DNA from: Paraspadella gotoi
Lineage: Eukaryota; Chaetognatha
Length of the DNA stretch: 64,000 bases
Direction: 5' to 3'
Assembly: GCA_051294375.1 (NCBI GenBank)
Contig: CM119271.1
Coordinates: 7,364,804 to 7,428,803 of the forward strand
Within the stretch, counting starts at the first letter, position 1. Every line of letters begins with the position of its first letter. Under the pieces are notes generated by a model. It was not told where the DNA came from, ran no database searches, and worked only from the letters and a program-made list of their open reading frames with translations. Made by a program: the position numbers and the translations under genes. Positions 8,925 through 17,526 of the stretch are shown piece by piece.

Positions 8925-9330
8925 TCATTTTTTTAAATTGCATCATTTTTGAACTCGTATAATTTTTTCCACGCACATAATTTTTCAAACTCATCATTTT
9001 TTCAATTTAATCTTTTTACAATTCGCATCATTTTTTTACTTGCATTATTTTTTCAACTCGCATCATTTTTTTCCACGCACATAATTTTTTCCAACTCAAT
9101 CCTTTTTTCAATTGATATCATTTTTACAATTCGCATCATTTTTTTTAACTTGCATAATTTTTTTCAAACTTGCAATCATTTTTTCAACCTTGCATCATTT
9201 TTTAAACTTGCATAATTTCTTCAACTTGCATCATTTTTCTCAACTTGCATATTTTTAACTTCATAATTTTTCAACTTGCATAATTTTTTAACTTTGCATA
9301 ATTTTTTTAAATTGTATCATTTTTTCAAAT
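8925..9330. repeat. Degenerate 18-bp satellite-like array
   Basis: About twenty copies of a unit close to tttttcaacttgcatcat, with length variation in the T-run. Related to the 18-bp array at 10,776-10,893. Confidence 0.8.
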
Positions 9331-9607
9331 TAATTAATTAATTAATTAATTAAAACATTTATTAGTAATCATAAATAAAAAAGATTCAAGAAAATGTGAA
9401 TTATGTTTTTCCATTTAACTTCATTTCCTAAGGCACAATTCCGTCAAAACTTTATATCTAGCTTCTTCACACACTTTCCTTTTCAATCTATTAATTCAAT
9501 ATGAATTAATTTCGAGTAAATATTGTTAAAATAAGTAACATTGCCAGGACTATTAACAAGATGTGAAAACAAAAAAGATTTAAGTAAATGTGACTCATAT
9601 TTTTGTG
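9331..9607 (-). repeat. Short TTAA run and one copy of a ~155-bp repeat
   Basis: 9,331-9,352 is (TTAA)n. 9,370-9,520 resembles, in minus orientation, the units at 9,850-10,165: blocks gaaaatgtgaattatg, tttttccatttaact, cacaattccgtcaaaac and cacacactttcct occur in order. Confidence 0.55.
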
Positions 9608-9849
9608 GGCTGCTTATCAGCAGATCCCGACTCTAATAATTCACGTTTGTCGGTCCGTCGTCCGCCCCACTCAATATTGTCGGGCAATCACTTATAATCA
9701 TGTCAGAACATCGAATTATGATAAATTATGGCAAAAAAAAACGAATGTCCGTTCCGTTCGTCTGTCTGTCTGTCTGTCTGGTCTGTCTGGTCTGTCTGTC
9801 TGTGTCCATCGCGTCCGTGTCCGTCCGTCCATCCCACCTTAGCAAAAAA

Positions 9850-10165
9850 CGCCCAATTACTCGTGTTGTATGGATGGATTGAAATGAAATTTTTTGTGTG
9901 GGTAGGGAAGTGTGTGATTGAGCTGTATATGAAGTTCGAAGGAATTGTCGCCGAGTGGAAATGAGTTAAAATGGAAAAAACAAAAATATATTCCACTATT
10001 TGAACACAATTATTCATGGAGTTGGATAGGGCGATTGACTTGAAATTTTGTATGTTGAGTAGAAAAGTGTGTGATTAAACTGGATAAACAAGTTTCGATG
10101 GGAATTGTTTGAGTGGAAATGAGTTTAAATGGAAAAACCAAAGAACCTATTTCACTAATTGATTA
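9850..10165 (+). repeat. Two tandem ~155-bp units
   Basis: Both units carry ggattgaaatgaaatttt or gacttgaaattttgtatg, then agtgtgtgattgagctg, then gtggaaatgagtt and atggaaaaa. Minus-strand versions occur at 9,370-9,520 and 11,180-11,720. Confidence 0.75.
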
Positions 10166-10189
10166 TGCTTCTTTTTTATTTTTAATTTA

Positions 10190-10440
10190 AAAGATAAATG
10201 CAAATGTTATAATTAATCAAATAATTAATTAGTTAATTAATCAATTAGTCAATTAATTAATCAATAATTAATTAATCAATAATTAAATTAATCAATAATT
10301 AATTAATCAGTTAATTAATCAATCAAAACAAACATTTTGGATAAAATTAATTGCATAATTGCATAATTAATATAATAAACTGAATAAATTAGTTATTAAT
10401 TAATTAATTATTAATTAATCAATTAATTAATTAATTACGC
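10190..10440. repeat. (TTAA)n-rich low-complexity DNA
   Basis: Runs of aattaatt with caa interruptions; nearly pure A+T. Confidence 0.9.
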
Positions 10441-10775
10441 GATAATGATCGTGGGCAGAATTCCGACTTGTTTTGCTCAAACTTGTTTAAAGAAAATTCA
10501 GCTAGCTGATTATATCTAATTTTTTAACTACTTTCCCAGACGATTATAGAAAAAAGAATCATAGAACCAGCTTAAGTTAATAATTGCATAATTTATCATA
10601 ATTCGATGTTCTGACATGATATAAGTGAATGCCCGACAAGATTGAGGGGGCAGAACGACGGACCGACAAAGTGAATTATAGAGTCGGGATCTGCTGAAAG
10701 CAGATCTGACTAAAAACAAGTTTGAGCAAACAATGTCGGATCTGCCTATGATAATTAAGTGGTAATAAGCTAAAT

Positions 10776-10893
10776 TGGTCAACTTGCATAATTTGGTCAA
10801 CTGACATAATTTGGTCAACTGACATAATTTGGTTAACTGACATAATTTGATCTACTGACATAATTTGGTCAACTGACATAATTTGATCAATTA
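10776..10893. repeat. 18-bp minisatellite (tttggtcaactgacataa)n
   Basis: About six and a half units of 18 bp, some identical. The frame on the minus strand reads as a short repeated MSVDQI peptide, which simply reflects the repeat. Same period and related sequence as the array at 8,925-9,330. Confidence 0.9.
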
Positions 10894-11169
10894 AGATTTA
10901 ATCCTTCGAGTCAGACGGACATTAATATTGGATCAACTGCAAAAGTATTTATCAACATTGGCCCTAATTTGGTTCAAACTCCGGCATAATTGCGCTTCAT
11001 AACTGGCAGTTTTAATATTGCGTGCTACTTTCAAGAAATTTGGATTCAATCTCGGCCAATATTTTTGCAATTGGCATTAATTTTGTTTCCAATCAATCAA
11101 TCAAAATAAATCAAATTCAAATCCATCAATCAATCAATATAGAGACGAGATAAGAGAGAAGAGAACCTT

Positions 11170-11985
11170 TAAATAAATTCAAAGTAAATGTGATCTTTTG
11201 GTTTTTCTATATCTTGCAACTCTATATTCCAACTCCTACCGATTCCATCAAAAAAATTTACTATCCACGCTCTTATCACACATTTACTTTCCTATACCCA
11301 CACACGAAAATTCAATTACGTGTATCTCATCCAACCTTATTATTACAAATAACATAAAAATTATGACTAAATTTACAGTAAAAAATACTTCAAGTAATTG
11401 ACTTTTGTTACTTTTCCATTTTAACTCATTTCCACTCGCACACGATTCATCGAAACTCATATTCCAGCTCAGATCACACACTTTCCTACCATCATAAACA
11501 AATTTCAATTCAATTTCCCTATTCCAACTCCATGAGCACGATTGGCGTTTCACATAGTGAAATAGATTTTTTTGTTTTTCCATTTAACCAAATTTCCACA
11601 CTTGCACGATTCCTCGAAACTTCATATATCCATCTCAATCACCACAGTTTTCCTTACCACACACAAAATTTCACTACCCAACTCCAATTCCATCCATATA
11701 CACGAAAGTAATATGGAGTCTTTTTGCGCTATACAGGTGGGCAGGACGTCGACGTACTTTTGCGAGGGGCCAACGATGACAGGTCGCATACGAACGGAAT
11801 ATGAACGGACGACATATACTCACGGACATGCATTTTTTTATCGACATTCGAAATTTATCATAATTCGCATGTCTCCTACACATGATATAAGTGATCGTGC
11901 CCTATAATAATCATGAACGGGGGGCGTACCAACAGACCGACAAAGTGACTATTATAGCGAGCTCGGCCGACTGCATGACAAGAGC
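11170..11985 (-). mobile_element. Partial copy of element III, inverted
   Basis: Two to three minus-orientation ~155-bp units (11,180-11,720) are followed by a terminal-repeat copy at 11,840-11,985 (blocks tttatcataattcg, catgatataagtgatcg, gaccgacaaagtg). This is the order of the left half of element III read backwards. Only one end is present. It cuts into the gene-family remnant at 12,056. Confidence 0.55.
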
Positions 11986-12055
11986 AAGATACTCGCGACT
12001 AAAAAAAATGCGGAACGCATTGCGAATAAAAAACATTTTGAAAGAAACAATCATG

Positions 12056-12250
12056 AAAAAGTTTAATAAGGCAATTATCAATTAGTAATTATCAATTTTG
12101 TGAATTGAAATAAAAATATTTGTAAACGATCGGAACTTAAATGTTTTATTTTCGCACGTCATCTATAAATTAGGCATCATATAATTTTTTGTAGGATGAA
12201 CAACACGACTCTGTACTACAGTCTGTAGATCTGTAATATAGACAGTGAGA
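12056..12250 (+). pseudogene. 3' end remnant of the small gene family
   Basis: The stretch matches the end and 3' flank of the exon at 13,468-13,740: gtttaataaggcaattat versus ctttaataagctaattaa, then aaatatttgtaaacgat versus aaatattggtatacgat, then tttattttcgcacg versus tttattttcgtacc. The coding part that should precede it is replaced by the inverted element ending near 11,985. I infer a former unit broken by that insertion. Confidence 0.4.
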
Positions 12251-12555
12251 GAGTCTTGATTGAAAGATCGAAGGGATCTGGTATGTCATTATGATCTCTT
12301 AAAATTTTAGTATTTTCGAAATGAAATGGATCATCATCATATTATTGACCAAATCCTAATTTAGATTTATAAGTAAAAATAAATATTAAAAAGAAACCTT
12401 GTCAACCGTACTACAATCCGAAGATTTAAGGTTTTTGAATATCTCCTGCACGACTTCTTTATATTACTCGTGTCATTGACCGATATTCAATTAAATCCAT
12501 CTGAGAATCTTTTAAAAACTTTTACATATACTTGTAAGCATAAGCCAAAATAAAT

Positions 12556-12622
12556 GGAGACAGGATTAGATCTCGTGACTTGAGAGGTCGGAGCCTCGAT
12601 TGTTACCATTACGCCGTCGGAC
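12556..12622 (-). mobile_element. tRNA-like sequence (SINE head or tRNA relic)
   Basis: Minus strand reads gtccgacGGCGTAATGGtaa, a good A-box match, then gaggctccgacctctcaa like an anticodon arm, and GATCTAATCC, a degraded B box. Total length is near 67 bases. Stems pair poorly, so it is not a working tRNA. Probably a SINE head unrelated to the 3.8-kb family. Confidence 0.4.
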
Positions 12623-13079
12623 GTATATCATAAAGTTCAACATATTTAGTCAATTGATAACAAATTATTAATGTATTGTTCTTTTGTCTCTGTCTCTGCT
12701 TTCTCTCTGAATAAAGCTAAACCCCAAAACGTCGACCTTTTTATTCTAACGATAATAATCGTTTACAAGTGTAATACAAATTACAGAGAATGTAATGTTA
12801 AAATATCCGCTCGGTCAGGCATCCACATACTTATCAATTTTATCAAATCAGGGCCAAATTTTGTCAACGTGTGGGTCAAAAGTTTGATTTGGGAACCATC
12901 CCAATTGAAACTTCAAACATTTCTGAGAAAACTTTTAATGGACCAAAATTTTCTAAAATGGCTAGAAGCACTAGTAATTATTTTTTTAATATTTATTTAT
13001 AGATAGGAAATGTTAAGATTCAGATAGCTTATGAAAAGTTTTCTATTCAAAGTATAATTCATTTTTTCAATATTTTGAT
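12623..13079. other. No supported gene
   Basis: AT-rich; a 111-codon plus-strand frame (12,671-13,006) is open but has no recognisable domain and no paralogue in the window. Confidence 0.5.
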
Positions 13080-13300
13080 GATAAATGGGTCAAAATTGGG
13101 AAAATCCTAAAAAAGTCATCCTCATCATCATCATCCGATAATTTTAATAGTTTTGGCTAATTTTCAATAATAAAACATCAAAATTTTAAAAAGTTGTAAT
13201 TACATTTTTTGCTTAAATTTTTTAGCTCTATCAGAATCAATTAAAAAAAAAATTTAAATATAAAAAAAAAAAATTTTGACATTATATAACAATATAATAT
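13080..13300. repeat. Duplicate of the 7,980-8,230 segment
   Basis: Shared order: (CAT)n, ttttcaataataaaac, tttagctctatcagaatc, then A-rich. Here it lies before the family exon whereas at 8 kb it lies after one, as expected if the units are tandem with exon and spacer alternating. Confidence 0.65.
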
Positions 13301-13467
13301 TTTTAATTAACGAATTACTCATGGTTCGGAACATTTTTTTGCAAAAAAAGATATTTTAATCCAATAACTAATACCAATAATGGATTCGTTTATTGCTGTT
13401 CCCATTAAAATTTAAATTTGGTCGGCTACCGCAGATCAAAGTTCACCCCAAGTTTTTCTTCTCCCAG

Positions 13468-13740
13468 GTTGACTTCGCCATCTGGAAAAAAAAGGTTCCC
13501 CCGTCTTTTACATCGTCTTCAACGTCGGCGACAGCGACATCTTCAGCCGGTTCTCCGTGGAAAGTATTCTCAGAATTTACATCGGGCCGATGTAAATTCA
13601 GCCAATTCAGCATGAAGGGAGAAGAAAGATATGGTATGCATTTCTACGTCGACAAAAATTACGGCGGCTGCGACAAAGATTTCGGTTTTGTGATGGTCTT
13701 TAATAAGCTAATTAACGATTATAAATTAGCTATTTTATGA
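13468..13740 (+). pseudogene. Exon of the small gene family, member 2, with frameshifts
   Basis: The acceptor tttttcttctcccag ends at 13,467. The exon opens VDFAIWKKK. The A-run 13,486-13,493 has eight A; against the paralogue at 7,535 one base is missing, because the conserved reading SPVFYIVFNVGDSDIFSRFS then SILRIYIG lies one frame over. A second shift near 13,580-13,597 restores the first frame, giving GEERYGMHFYVDKNYGGCDK then DFGFVMVFNK and a stop at 13,738-13,740. The combined domain (IWK ... GDSDIFS ... ILRIY ... YVDKNYGGCDKD) is not one I can name. Two compensating shifts fit either a pseudogene or uncorrected sequencing indels in homopolymers. Confidence 0.45.
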
Positions 13741-13910
13741 TTTTAATTAAAAATATTGGTATACGATTGAAGGTTGGATGATTTATTTTCGTACCCGACT
13801 AATTAGGTAAGCAACGAATCATTTTTAGTAGCATGAGCAAGACGACTTTTTAGGTCTGTAACATATTTGTTAGCAAGTTTAGTCCAAATATTGTAAAATG
13901 GTTGCAAATG

Positions 13911-14004
13911 GTTATAAACGAAATAAATATTACTTTACTCTTCTAAACACGACATTGGTTATAAACGAAATATATGTTACTCTACTCTACTAAACACGAC
14001 ATTG
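13911..14004. repeat. 47-bp tandem duplication
   Basis: Two copies of gttataaacgaaata...ctaaacacgacattg with a period of 47. Confidence 0.85.
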
Positions 14005-14044
14005 TCGTGAATCAGCTCGCCTTCTATCATATCGGCCTTTTCAC

Positions 14045-14304
14045 ATGTCACCCTCTACCATGTCGCCCTCTACCATGTCCGCCTCTCCCACGTCGGGCAA
14101 GTTGGCTGGGTTGATGGCCGACGTCGTCTCGGATGAGCAATTTTGAACGAGGACAATTTCCGAGCCGAGATTTTCCAAGATTTCAAGGCTCGAGTGGCCA
14201 AAGCAGAGAGGGAATCGTCGTCGTCGTCGTCTTTGTTGTTGTTATTAATCGATCCGAAAGACCCTGATATTCTGTCAGAGTCTTTGCGTTTGTCGTCATT
14301 TTAA
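14045..14304 (+). CDS. Unrecognised coding stretch broken by one base at a T-run
   Basis: ATG at 14,045-14,047 begins a repeated MSPST MSPST MSASP motif (15-bp DNA repeat), then GKLAGLMADVVSDEQF and a TGA at 14,144-14,146. One base over, the reading continues without a stop: NEDNFRAEIFQDFKARVAKA, a poly-serine run from (TCG)n, a poly-leucine run, then DPKDPDILSESLRLSSF and TAA at 14,302-14,304. The break falls exactly in the tttt run 14,141-14,144, so one missing T would join both halves into about 87 codons. Residue make-up (acidic and charged helix-like middle) is protein-like. No family recognised. It could be the final exon of a larger gene; an in-frame stop at about 13,990 limits upstream extension. 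Confidence 0.35.
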
Positions 14305-14325
14305 TCGGGAGAGAAGAGAGAGAGA

Positions 14326-14476
14326 NNNNNNNNNNNNNNNNNNNNNNNNNNNNNNNNNNNNNNNNNNNNNNNNNNNNNNNNNNNNNNNNNNNNNNNNNNN
14401 NNNNNNNNNNNNNNNNNNNNNNNNNNNNNNNNNNNNNNNNNNNNNNNNNNNNNNNNNNNNNNNNNNNNNNNNNNNN
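14326..14476. other. Assembly gap (151 N)
   Basis: Run of N bordered on the left by a (GA)n tract. Confidence 1.
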
Positions 14477-15510
14477 CTAGAAAAAAAAACGGGTTCCGGG
14501 TCGGAAGTGTGGAACGCTAAACTGGAGCCATGGAAGAGTGGCGATGATAGAGAGTGATGCAGTTGTGATAGAAGCGTGTTCACACAGTGAGTTGTGACAT
14601 TTCCAGCGAGAATATGATACTGAAGTCTTTTTAAATCAGTTACAAAGTTGTTATTAAGAAATGATGATTAAAAAATGATTAAATTGATGAGCAAGTGATG
14701 ATCAATCAAATGTGACCGAAAAGAGGAGTGAAACAGTGTTCTCTGAAACTCCTCAAAAATAAAAATTGTCACTTCTTATGAGCGAGGTTGAAAGATTATA
14801 TATTTTAGAATAAAGTTTTTTTAAAAATGCTGAAATGAAATAATATATTGTAAAATGAGTTTCGGTTTGAGGTCCGATGGCATGAACGAAGTTGAAAGAA
14901 CGTCTAGAAAATGAAATGAAGTTTGAAGAAGGAGGTGCGAAGGCGTCACATGCCAGTTTCGACACGTCGCCGTAAAACAGAGGACGTTTATTTAAAGCGC
15001 GTGGAGTCGTGGCGAACGCGGGTTTTTTTTTCGCCCCCGCGCTTTCTCGAAATTTATGGCGCGTGATTTCAAAAGTGGCAGGTGGATATGAAAGAGAAAA
15101 AAAAAAAGGGGGGGGGGATGAAGAGATGAACGAGAAGTGTGGCGAATGGCAAAAACTCGGCAGCGAAATAGGGCAAAAATAAAAAGGATGGCAGTTGGGA
15201 AATGGCAGGCGGGGGATGTAGGCGAGAAAGGAAATGGCCGCTGGCGCCGACGAAACCGATGTTCTAAGAGCGAGGCAAAAAAACTCCGGAATAATCGGGA
15301 CGAGAGAGACGGACGACGAACGACGACGACGACGACCGAACGACGAACGCAGAAACGACGACGACGAACGAACGAACGAACGACGAAAGACGAATAGAGA
15401 AAGTTTATGAACGTCAGTCTCCTTTACGAAAGAATTACTTCGCAGTATTTTTATTATTGGATGCGGCTTCGTGTACTTATTACCGCGAAAAGCCTGTAAG
15501 TAATGCGGGG
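14477..15510. other. No supported gene; (ACG)n-rich near 15.3 kb
   Basis: 15,297-15,395 is an interrupted (ACG)n/(AACG)n microsatellite. A 317-codon minus-strand frame (14,753-15,706) is the longest in the window but is discussed under rejected items. Confidence 0.5.
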
Positions 15511-15529
15511 GAAAGAGAGAGAGAGAGAG

Positions 15530-15567
<38 letters not shown>

Positions 15568-15592
15568 CGAAGAGAGAGAGAGAAGAGAGACT
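15511..15592. repeat. (GA)n microsatellite
   Basis: Interrupted GA repeat; similar tracts follow at 16,141-16,219 and 16,541-16,602. Confidence 0.95.
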
Positions 15593-16180
15593 GATCTTTG
15601 GCCATTTCGAGTGGGGGAGCGTGGCTGGGCGCTTTGCCAGGTGTGGACACTTCAGTACATAATCACGTTTTTTGAAAAAGTGAACTATCAGGATCTCAAG
15701 GGTCAAGTGTCCGCCATGATACCTTTTGCCACAATACGGACCAGCACGTATTTAGGCTGATATTATTAGAATGTTAAATTAAACATGTTACCATAATAAT
15801 CGATGGCCTCTATGTTTACACGTACTGTGATTGTCGTTAATCTCTCTGCTCAGAAAAAACTTACCTTTTCCTCCCTTCAGTAGTATTTTTGTTATTTGTT
15901 ATTCTTGTTTTTTGCTCTTTATATTTTAGATTAATTATGATTACAAATCAGCATAATTGTATGGCGCCCTACGTGTATTCAATATTTTATTTTTCTTCTT
16001 ATTCATTGAAAGTTTTGCTCAGGAGAGAAAATGAAAGTAAAAGAAAGGAATGGACACTGAGGGAGAGGCACGCGGACAGAAGAAAAGAAAGAGAAATGAG
16101 TGAAGTAAGAGAAAGTAGACAAAAATTGAGAGATATAAGAGGAGAGAGAGAGAGAGAGAGAGAAGAGAGAGAGCAGAGAG

Positions 16181-16222
<42 letters not shown>

Positions 16223-17526
16223 TCGCTCTGCTGAAGCGAAGCGTCAATGTCAGATTCAATTGTAATTCAATCGATTCAGACGCCAACAGGGAATTTTGAA
16301 ATGAGTTCAATATTCACTCTCACTCGGCAAAATCCCTTTCACATGCAGAAGCGTGAATCCCTCACGATTTTTGGTGACCATCCTCTCCGCCTCATAATGC
16401 AGTCGAAAAAGAAGCAAAGAAAGAAGGAAGAACTTTTTTTTCAAAATTTCACTTTAAAAACATACGAAGTTTTTTCTTCGGAGGGGACGGGGATTTTTCA
16501 CTCATGACTCCGTTTTCTTGAGGAAAGAATTTAAACTAAGAAAAGAGAGAGAGAGAAGAGAGATGTATGTATGTTATGGAGAGAGAGAGAGAGAGAGAGA
16601 GAGGAGACGAGGGTGATTGCGGTTGCTTTCCTTAGCTTCCGGCATCGAAGCTTTAACCTGAATTTCACCAAGCGGTTCTAAACTATGTGCGTACGAGAGC
16701 TTTAAAACCTGAATTCTTCCCAACGGCAACAAAAGGATTTTTTATTTTATCAAGCAATTTTGATGCCCGAGTTCAAGGCAGAATTTGCCCTGCGGCATAG
16801 AAATCTGGTCATACTGAGGTTTTCAATGTATACATTCCGTTGAAATACCACAAATCAATTTCAATTCTAGGTTCACATTTTGGGGCGGCAGGCGGATTGG
16901 AAATCCTTTTCGAGAATGCCGGACGAATTGGCCATAACTGTTATTTCTAGTGTGTATTAGGTAATCCCAATATCCTTAATACCCCGTCCTAAACTTTTTA
17001 ATGGGACTTTTTTTCACCCTTTGCTTTCCACTTTCGCTTAACGAAACTGAAGAGAAAAAAACTGGTCTATGGGGGTAAAAGACTCGGGTGAATTCCCTGA
17101 ACGACCCTCCACTTTCGTCACACGACCATCCACCGACGCGGACGCTAAGATGCCTTTCGGTTCACGCCTCTCCCCTCTCTTCTCTCTCTCTTCACTTCAC
17201 ACATCTCTTCCTCGTCTTCCCTGTTTTAATTGCTACACGCCATTGGTTCCGCCCAACTCTCACAGTCTCTGCTGCTCGACTTAGTCCCTCTCGGGAATTC
17301 TCCGGAAAACCGAAGCTGATTCATAAAAGAGAAAAAGGGAATCAGTGGAATTTGACTGAAATTTTTCAGTGAATAGCACTGCTGTTTGCGGACAGAGAAG
17401 AAGAGAGATATAGTAGGCATATTTCTGCTTTTAAAAATTTGAACGAGTAACATAATTTAAGTGATTTTATTATTATAAAAACTGCGCTAATATTCCGAAA
17501 TATAAGTTTCAACACGGAGAGGGAGT
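15593..17526. other. No supported gene
   Basis: Mixed sequence with GA tracts. 16,620-16,730 contains two partial copies of gctttaa-cctgaattytt. A frame at 16,247-16,507 is open for 86 codons without recognisable content. 17,462-17,526 is the 3' flank of the peptide gene model below. Confidence 0.45.
17466..17471 (-). promoter_or_regulatory. Polyadenylation signal AATAAA
   Basis: On the minus strand AATAAA lies 56 bases after the stop codon of the six-cysteine peptide model, a normal distance for a 3' end signal. Confidence 0.4.

Larger units (their letters stand above)
9608..10702. mobile_element. Inverted-repeat element III
   Basis: Terminal inverted repeats of about 120 bp: left 9,608-9,732 (gctgcttatcagcagatccc... 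to gaattatgataaattatg), right 10,584-10,702. Each contains gtcggtccgtcgt and gtcgggcaatcacttata. Inside are a (TCTG)n tract (9,759-9,806), two tandem copies of a ~155-bp unit and a TTAA-rich zone. No coding capacity. It resembles a non-autonomous terminal-inverted-repeat or foldback element. Target duplications were not identified. Confidence 0.6.

Noticed and set aside
8925-9330. Regular array that could suggest CRISPR
   Set aside because: Units are contiguous, T-rich and 18 bp with no unique spacers; this is a minisatellite in an animal genome.
14753-15706. Longest open frame (317 codons, minus strand)
   Set aside because: Starts and runs through S/L/F-rich text dictated by GA and ACG repeats, shows no domain, and has no splice or promoter context. 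One stretch near its end is more varied, so it is not excluded.
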